Shown piece after piece: positions 58,956 through 64,000 of a stretch of DNA of 64,000 bases; the first letter of the stretch is position 1, and each line of letters opens with the position of its first letter. The position numbers and the translations under genes are program-made. This DNA is from Streptosporangium roseum DSM 43021 (GTDB lineage: Bacteria > Actinomycetota > Actinomycetes > Streptosporangiales > Streptosporangiaceae): positions 7,812,001 through 7,876,000 of the forward strand of contig NC_013595.1 in NCBI RefSeq assembly GCF_000024865.1, written 5' to 3'. The notes beneath the pieces were generated by a model that searched no databases, was not told the origin of the DNA, and saw only the letters and a program-made list of their open reading frames with translations.

Positions 58956-59213
58956 TCGCCATGTGCTGGAAGGGATGATCACCCAAGTGCCGTTCCCGGC
59001 TGGTGACGGAGGCACCCTGCGCCGTGGCCCCCGGAACACGGTCACGGTCACGGTCACGGTCGACGACAGGGTGCCACGCCGAGCCTCGGTGGCCTGCCCC
59101 GGAACGCGAGACCGCCGCCTGTCACGGCGGTGACCAGGCCGGGCCGGGCCGGCAGGAGAACGCCGAGAACATGATGCCCGCGGTCGGATTTTCGGCCGAA
59201 GCCACGGGGACCC
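58956..59213. other. Intergenic region, nothing recognised
   Basis: About 260 bp between convergent genes. A run of GGTCAC/GGTCACGGTCA repeats around 59040-59060 is the only pattern; no gene or clear terminator for the minus-strand gene. Confidence 0.35.
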
Positions 59214-60224
59214 CTACCGTATGACGCAGAGGGGGCGGGTCCTGCGGGCGTAGGAGCGGGCGGCCACCAGGAGACCGAGGCCCAGCCCGGCGAAGGCCAG
59301 CCCGCCGAATTCGATCATCCAGACGGACCCGGTGGCGGTGAACCCGGTGATCGGCTCGATGGCCGGCACCACGCCGAGCACGCTGGCCGGCGCGTACACC
59401 GTGAGGGCGACGCCGTACAGGGACAAGGCCACTGCGATCATCCAGGCCGGGATCAGCGGCAGCAGGCGCGGCACCCGCACCCCCGACAGCCACAGCGTCC
59501 ATCGGGGGAACACCATGCCCCACCGGTACATCAGGCCGGCCAGCAGGAAGACCCCGAAGAGGGCGGCCAGGACAGTGATGTCGACGCCCACAGCGGCCAG
59601 GGCGTGGGCGGCAGCCGGCGCCTCGGCGTTGATCGCCGCCCACTCCTCGGCCGTGACGCCGAGCGCGCTGCCGCCGAGCGTCCACACGGTTTTCACCGCC
59701 GACCAGGGGATGAGCCCGCACATCAGGAGATAGACCGCCACCTGAGCGCGCGGCGTGGCGGTGGAGGCAGGCGGGTGGGTGCGCCCGCCGGTGGCCCCCC
59801 GGTGGGCCAGGCCGCAGCGGGGGCACCTGCCGCGCAGGCGGCGCAGGGAGCCGGTCGCGACGAGGGTCAGCAGCCCGGCGGCCACCGAGGTCAGCAGGAC
59901 CTGGACCAGGCCGGTGGGGCTTTCCACACCCGCGCCCGACAGCAGCGTCACCAGATGGAGCGGAAGGCTGATCATCCCGACGGCGAACACCGCGATCGTC
60001 ACGGCCAGCGTGGCGCCGACGGCCGCCTGGCCCGGCAGCTTGCCGGGACTGGCCAGGCACGCTCCGGCGGCCAGTACGGCGAGCGCGGCCAGCAGGAGCA
60101 GGGCGGCGGGCGGGTAGGGGGCGGTCGCCGTCCAGGGTACGGCGGTGCCGGTCACCGCCCAGCCCAGATGGACGACCGCGTACAACGCGCACCACAGGGC
60201 GGCGTTTCTGGCATGTATGGTCAC
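59214..60224 (-). CDS. Polytopic membrane protein with a short zinc-ribbon-like loop
   Basis: A 336-residue protein with about eight hydrophobic helices, starting VTIHARNAALWCALYAVVHLGWA. A cytosolic loop after the fourth helix contains CPRCGLAHRG, half of a zinc knuckle, in a basic setting. No family recognised. GTG start, weak RBS. Upstream in-frame codons exist but lack support. Function unknown. Confidence 0.7.
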   Translation of the reverse strand: MTIHARNAALWCALYAVVHLGWAVTGTAVPWTATAPYPPAALLLLAALAVLAAGACLASPGKLPGQAAVGATLAVTIAVFAVGMISLPLHLVTLLSGAGVESPTGLVQVLLTSVAAGLLTLVATGSLRRLRGRCPRCGLAHRGATGGRTHPPASTATPRAQVAVYLLMCGLIPWSAVKTVWTLGGSALGVTAEEWAAINAEAPAAAHALAAVGVDITVLAALFGVFLLAGLMYRWGMVFPRWTLWLSGVRVPRLLPLIPAWMIAVALSLYGVALTVYAPASVLGVVPAIEPITGFTATGSVWMIEFGGLAFAGLGLGLLVAARSYARRTRPLCVIR

Positions 60225-60391
60225 GCACTCACGCTTTCGCGCCGCCGCCGGCGGGTCCTCCCCCGCCGGCGCCATCCCTTTCCCCCGCACGGGGGGTTCG
60301 CTCAGAGCGGCCCGGCCGGCCTCACCTCGCAGATGATGGCGGCTTGGACGACGCGGCCGGCGTGACGGGGGGTGAGTGGAGCGCCGGCCCT

Positions 60392-61357
60392 TCAGCCGCG
60401 CCCTTCCCGGAGCAGCTCCACGACGGCGGTTATGTCGGAGTCACTCCAGCCGTGTCCGGCGGCTTCCTCGTAGCGCTGCTCGACCAGCCGGGCGATCGGC
60501 AGCCGGAGCCCCTTCGACTCCGCGACCTCGGCGATGAGCCGTACGTCCTTGGCGCCGAGCCGCGTAGCGAACCATCCTCGGTGGTCACCGTGGAGGATGT
60601 CGTCGAGCCGGTTGTGCAGAGCGGGCGCGACGGTCGGCCACCGCAGGAGGAGGTCCTTCAGCATCGCCTCGTCGAGACCTGCCGCCTGACCCGCGGCCAC
60701 CGCCTCGGCGACGACGGCGACACCCGACATGAGCAGGTAGTTGTTCAGGAGCTTGTAGGTCAGGGCGCTGCCGGGATCGTCCCCGCAGTACCAGTGGACG
60801 GCGAACAGGTCCTGCCAGACGGGTCCCAGCCGGTCCACGAGACCGCGGTCGCCCCCCAGCAGGCCCATGATCTGACCGTCGACGACCGCCTGCGGCCCTC
60901 CGATGACGGGCGCGGCCACGAACCGGCCCCCCGGCGCCAGCCCTGTCAGCGCGCGGGACGTGTCCGGGGAGACGGTGCTCATGTCGGCGACAACCGGCGC
61001 GCCGGCCCCGGCCCCAGCCCCGGCCCCGGCCCCGGGATCAGAGCCGGAAACGGAGCCAGGCTCGGAGCCGAGTTCGGAGGCGTCCCCGGAACCGGGATCG
61101 GAGGCAGGCTCGGAGGCGGGCTCGGCCAATCGTGCCATGACCTCACGGACCGCCTGATCGTCGGCGAGCGACATCAGCACCGCGTCGGCGTCCCGCGCGG
61201 CCTCCGCCGGCGAGAGCGCCTCGGCGGCGCCGGCGTCGATCACCTCGGAGGCCTTACCCGGCGTCCGGTTCCAGACCCTGACCGCATGGCCGCGGCCGAG
61301 CAGCCGCAGGGCCAGTGCCCGCCCCATGCTGCCCATCCCGAGCACCGATACCCGCAT
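60392..61357 (-). CDS. NAD(P)-dependent 3-hydroxyisobutyrate dehydrogenase-like oxidoreductase with low-complexity insert
   Basis: A 321-residue beta-hydroxyacid dehydrogenase. The Rossmann start MRVSVLGMGSMGRALALRLLGRGH has the GxGxxG motif and NRTPGKASE the NADP-preferring region. The substrate-binding DMSTVSPDTSRAL and GGPQAVVDGQIMGLLGG and the catalytic Lys helix YKLLNNYLLMSGVAVVAEA are present. Between the fourth strand helix and DMSTVS there is a ~45-residue Ser/Glu/Gly/Ala-rich insert ending GAGAGAGAGAP, not in the family. Close homologues include imine reductases. Substrate unknown. Confidence 0.88.
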   Translation of the reverse strand: MRVSVLGMGSMGRALALRLLGRGHAVRVWNRTPGKASEVIDAGAAEALSPAEAARDADAVLMSLADDQAVREVMARLAEPASEPASDPGSGDASELGSEPGSVSGSDPGAGAGAGAGAGAPVVADMSTVSPDTSRALTGLAPGGRFVAAPVIGGPQAVVDGQIMGLLGGDRGLVDRLGPVWQDLFAVHWYCGDDPGSALTYKLLNNYLLMSGVAVVAEAVAAGQAAGLDEAMLKDLLLRWPTVAPALHNRLDDILHGDHRGWFATRLGAKDVRLIAEVAESKGLRLPIARLVEQRYEEAAGHGWSDSDITAVVELLREGRG

Positions 61358-61496
61358 GCCTCATCCCCCTGTCAGGCATGGTTTTCCTCCCCCGGTCACC
61401 CTCTACGCGAGGGAGGCCGGAAAAGGCCTGAAAGGCGAGGAAGCCTTTAAGCGGTGCCGGCGCGGGCCCGGCAGGCGGTGTCGGCAGGCGGTGTCG

Positions 61497-61527
61497 GCCG
61501 CGGTCCGGGTGGGCCCCGGACCGCGGC
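61497..61527 (-). terminator. Terminator of the ribosomal protection gene
   Basis: Perfect 13-bp stem (61497-61509 with 61515-61527), ending six bases beyond the stop codon on the minus strand. Two copies of GGCAGGCGGTGTCG lie next to it. Confidence 0.8.
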
Positions 61528-61532
61528 CCGCC

Positions 61533-63506
61533 TCACCTCGCCGTGCCCCGCTGTGCGAGGTGCCGCAGGTATTCGCTCCGGTTGAGCGGGTTGCCGTCCG
61601 ACCGCGCGCGCACCGGGACCGGCCCGAGGACCGGCCGATCCCCCGACGGTCGCGACCACCAGACCCCTTCTCCGTGGGACAGACCGGGCAGTTGCCGCTC
61701 GAACTCGCGCACCCGACGCGCGGGGATGTCCCCCTTGACCGACCATGTCTCCGTGCCTCCGGAGGACTCCATGATGTCGGCTCCGAGCGCGGCGAGCTGG
61801 GCGGTGACGGCGCTGAGCCCGTCAGGGGGGACCTCCAGCTCGAAGGCGTGGCAGGGCTCGTAGACCCGGGTTCCGGCGATGTCCAGGGCGCGCATCAGGA
61901 CCAGGGGCGTGAGGCCGCGGAAGTCACCGGCCGTGCTGACCGGGGCCGCGTAGCCCGTCCGGGTCAGGGTGACGAGGCAGCCGGTCACCGCCCAGCCGTG
62001 CAGCCCCTGCTCCAGGGTGCGGCGCACGGTGTCCTCGATCGCCCGGTGGAAGGGGCGCGGCAGTGAACCGAGCTCGACCTCCCGCCTGAAAGTGATCCCC
62101 GGCCCGGTCGCGGGTTCGACCCGCAGCCCGACGGTCGCGAAGAAGCCGCCGGGCCCGTGCTCGCCGATCTCCTCGCAGGCCTCCCCCACCCCCACCGGCC
62201 GTTCCAGGTGGACCGTACGGCTCTGCTCGAACACGGCCTCGACGCCGAACTCGTGGAGGAGGGTCTCCGCGATGACGTCCTTCTGCACCTCGCCGTAGAG
62301 CAGGACCGAGGTCCCCTCACCGGGGACGGCACGCGTGTGGATCAGTGGGTCCTGGTCGGCGAGGCTCACGAGCGCGGCGTGCAGCCGCGCGGCCTGCTCA
62401 GCCTGCTTCGGCCGGGCGAGGGCCTCCAGGGTGGGCGGCGCGAAGTGCGACTGGCCGGCGAGCCCGCGCGCCGAGCCGACCTGGTCGCCGACCCGGATGC
62501 GGGACAGACCCCACACCTTCGCAATGTCGCCCGCCGCCGCCTGGTGGGCCTCCCGCCGTACCGGCCCGATGACGTGGAGTGCGGTGATCTGCTCGCTGTT
62601 CTCGCTGACGTCACCGTCCGCCTCCAGCCGGTAGGAGGTGATCCGCTGCCGCGCGCGCAGCTCACCGGAGTGCATCCGCAGGTAGGCGACCTTCTCGCCG
62701 GCACCGCCGCGTTCGACGGCGAAGACGGTGGCCCGGGGATCGCCGTCTCCGGTGCCGCGCGCCGGCGGGAGCAGCCGTGAGATCCCGTCGATGAGCGCCT
62801 CGATCCCCTGGCCGGTCAGGGCCGAGCCGAAGAACACCGGGTGGAGCAGGCCTGCGGCGGTCTGGGCGCGTACCTCCGCCAGGACGCGGCCGGCGGTGGG
62901 GATCGAGCCGGCGACGAGGTCGGCGAGCAGCGTATCGTCGCTCTCTGCGAGGATCTCCGCCACCCGGGAGCGGGAGTCCGGTCCGTCCAGGGAGATCGGG
63001 ACGGTGCGCGCGGCCGGGGAACCGGCCTGCCGGACCGCGTTCATGGGGACGACCTGCGGTGACAGCTTCCGCCGGATGTCGGCCAGCATCTCCTCGTGCC
63101 GGGCTCCGGCACGGTCGATCTTGTTGACGAAGACCAGGGTCGGCAGGCGCATCTTCCGCAGGGTCTTCATCAGGACGCGGGTCTGCGCCTGGACGCCTTC
63201 CACGGCCGACAGGACCAGGACGGCGCCGTCGAGCACGCCGAGTGCCCGTTCGACCTCGGAGATGAAGTCGGAGTGGCCGGGGGTGTCGATCAGGTTGACC
63301 TGTGAGGTGCCGACGGTGAAGGAGGCGACCGCGGAGCGGATCGTGATGCCGCGCCGCCGTTCGATGTCGCCCGTGTCGGTCTGGGTGCTGCCGGCGTCGA
63401 CGCTGCCGAGCCGGTCGATGGCGCCGGTGTCGAACAGCAGTCGCTCAGTGAGACTGGTCTTGCCCGCGTCGACATGGGCGAGGATGCCGATGTTGAGGGT
63501 GTGCAT
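61533..63506 (-). CDS. otrA: Tetracycline ribosomal protection protein, Otr(A)-like GTPase
   Basis: A 657-residue EF-G-like translation GTPase of the TetM/TetO/OtrA class, which removes tetracycline from the ribosome. G1 AHVDAGKTS, switch G3 DTPGHSDFISEVE, G4 NKIDRAG; C-terminal domains IV-V follow (LTRTGYAAPVSTAGDFRGLTPLVLMRAL). Length matches Otr(A) (about 660). ATG at 63506 matches the family start MHTLNIGILAHVDAGKTSLTERLL but has no good RBS; an upstream ORF with a good RBS overlaps it out of frame. In producers this class gives self-resistance, but no tetracycline cluster is visible here. Confidence 0.93.
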   Translation of the reverse strand: MHTLNIGILAHVDAGKTSLTERLLFDTGAIDRLGSVDAGSTQTDTGDIERRRGITIRSAVASFTVGTSQVNLIDTPGHSDFISEVERALGVLDGAVLVLSAVEGVQAQTRVLMKTLRKMRLPTLVFVNKIDRAGARHEEMLADIRRKLSPQVVPMNAVRQAGSPAARTVPISLDGPDSRSRVAEILAESDDTLLADLVAGSIPTAGRVLAEVRAQTAAGLLHPVFFGSALTGQGIEALIDGISRLLPPARGTGDGDPRATVFAVERGGAGEKVAYLRMHSGELRARQRITSYRLEADGDVSENSEQITALHVIGPVRREAHQAAAGDIAKVWGLSRIRVGDQVGSARGLAGQSHFAPPTLEALARPKQAEQAARLHAALVSLADQDPLIHTRAVPGEGTSVLLYGEVQKDVIAETLLHEFGVEAVFEQSRTVHLERPVGVGEACEEIGEHGPGGFFATVGLRVEPATGPGITFRREVELGSLPRPFHRAIEDTVRRTLEQGLHGWAVTGCLVTLTRTGYAAPVSTAGDFRGLTPLVLMRALDIAGTRVYEPCHAFELEVPPDGLSAVTAQLAALGADIMESSGGTETWSVKGDIPARRVREFERQLPGLSHGEGVWWSRPSGDRPVLGPVPVRARSDGNPLNRSEYLRHLAQRGTAR

Positions 63507-63573
63507 GAGTGCTGGAGGCCTCGAAAACTCTCGTCCGGATAGGGCGCTGTGAGATTCCGAAGGCTCGCCGCAT
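63445..63573 (-). CDS. Putative 42-codon upstream ORF overlapping the ribosomal protection gene
   Basis: ATG at 63571-63573 has AGGAG with six-base spacing, better than the main gene's start. It reads MRRAFGISQRPIRTRVFEAS plus 22 residues and ends 61 bp inside the main gene in another frame. Translating it would interfere with initiation at 63506, a possible attenuator; the peptide itself looks random, so this is tentative. Confidence 0.35.
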   Translation of the reverse strand: MRRAFGISQRPIRTRVFEASSTHAHPQHRHPRPCRRGQDQSH

Positions 63574-63647
63574 CGCATGCTCCTGGTGGTGATCGGTCTG
63601 TCGCCGACATCATCGCATCGATGTGCCCGGCGTTCGAGGCAATAAAT

Positions 63648-63671
63648 CCGGCCCGCTCCTGAGCGGGCCGG
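63648..63671 (-). terminator. Intrinsic terminator of leuS
   Basis: CCGGCCCGCTC / GAGCGGGCCGG 11-bp stem with a 2-base loop, followed on the minus strand by ATTTATT. It lies 180 bp after the leuS stop and about 140 bp before the ribosomal protection gene, so it could also act as an attenuator if transcription starts upstream. Confidence 0.8.
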
Positions 63672-63851
63672 CGAGCGGCAGGCGGCCTCGCCGGACGGTC
63701 CGTAACGGCGCCACACCTACCGGAAAGCGGAGACCCGTGACGGCGTGCCGCCCGCCGTACCGGACGGGGCTCGGGTGGGCCCGTAGGCCGCGGACGGCTC
63801 CGCGGGGACCGCGGCTGGGGGCGCCCGCCGTACGAGCGCCCCGGAAAACCG

Positions 63852-64000
63852 CTAAGGGACGATGTTGACCAGCTTGGGCGCGCGGACGACGACCTTGCGC
63901 GGAGCCCCGGACAGGAAGGACTGGACCTTCTCCGAGGCGAGCGCCAATACCTCCAGCTCGGCGTCGGAGATCTCCGGGGAGACCTCCAGCCGGTCGCGGA
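63852..64000 (-). CDS. leuS: Leucyl-tRNA synthetase, C-terminal end (cut by window edge)
   Basis: The last 49 codons are present. [37 protein letters not shown] corresponds to the C-terminal domain of LeuRS, whose usual end is a kV...V-x-x-rlVNIV motif. The 3' segment matches the family only in its tail, so identification is from the final ~35 residues. The gene runs off the right edge; the tRNA-charging core lies outside. Confidence 0.78.
   Translation of the reverse strand, partial: RDRLEVSPEISDAELEVLALASEKVQSFLSGAPRKVVVRAPKLVNIVP

Noticed and set aside
61533..63716. Extended start 70 codons upstream for the ribosomal protection gene
   Set aside because: The added part crosses the leader and lacks family similarity; the family starts at MHTLNIGILAHVDAGKTS.

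Overview
The window is very GC-rich DNA with actinobacterial start codons, RBSs and gene families. Its core genes (type II topoisomerase B subunit, DUF7455, YaaA, principal sigma factor, LexA, a LysM cell-division protein, NrdR, B12-dependent NrdJ) match the hrdB-lexA neighbourhood of mycelial actinomycetes. Other content (CbbX-type ATPases, WD40 Ser/Thr kinase, two sigma/CMD pairs, collagen-like protein, GH18 chitinase) suggests a Streptosporangiaceae-like organism. The family assignment is an inference from gene content.

Layout. 0-6.7 kb: topoisomerase B subunit (cut at the left edge), DUF7455, GNAT, YaaA, principal sigma factor, PAS-PAS-GAF-SpoIIE phosphatase. 7.2-11.7 kb: small helical protein, a DUF1841-like protein behind a coupled leader ORF, and the 5-oxoprolinase operon pxpABC. 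11.7-18.7 kb (minus): AlkZ-like protein and a four-gene oligopeptide ABC transporter with start/stop overlaps. 19-23.5 kb (minus): membrane-anchored tandem CbbX AAA+ ATPase and a TPR-membrane-split-barrel fusion. 23.7-28.7 kb: MFS exporter, DoxX, LtrA, and a divergent HxlR regulator/NAD(P)-binding reductase pair. 29.3-32 kb: secreted collagen-like protein with a young 108-bp tandem repeat. 32.3-37.4 kb (minus): zinc-ribbon protein, stand-alone HATPase, decayed kinase paralogue, kinase-WD40 receptor. 37.5-39.4 kb: ECF41 sigma/CMD operon and a 57-aa TTA-containing ORF with a strong terminator. 39.5-50 kb: four TetR regulators with visible palindromic operators, an epimerase-hydrolase fusion, a PLP decarboxylase, a GlxA regulator divergent from a rhodanese, a second sigma/CMD pair and a SnoaL-like protein. 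50.3-55.3 kb: nrdJ, nrdR, the LysM gene and lexA with NrdR and SOS boxes. 55.9-64 kb: HTH protein, chitinase, membrane protein, NAD(P)-dependent dehydrogenase with a low-complexity insert, OtrA-like tetracycline ribosomal protection protein, and the 3' end of leuS.

The strongest regulatory readings are these. The ECF41 locus carries an exact TGTCACA-N16-CGTC promoter placed so that its GTG start is nearly leaderless, and the second sigma/CMD locus has a relaxed match (TGTTACC-N16-CGTC) facing the CMD gene. Two LmrA/YxaF-type operators link a TetR gene to the epimerase-hydrolase. A doubled 16-bp palindrome lies between another TetR gene and a 73-aa membrane protein. nrdRJ has twin NrdR boxes, and SOS boxes lie between lexA and the LysM gene. 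No tRNA, rRNA, CRISPR array, insertion sequence or prophage was seen. No single locus clearly shows a wholly new multi-gene system; the least explained are the CbbX/TPR-membrane pair, the kinase region and the collagen-like gene.
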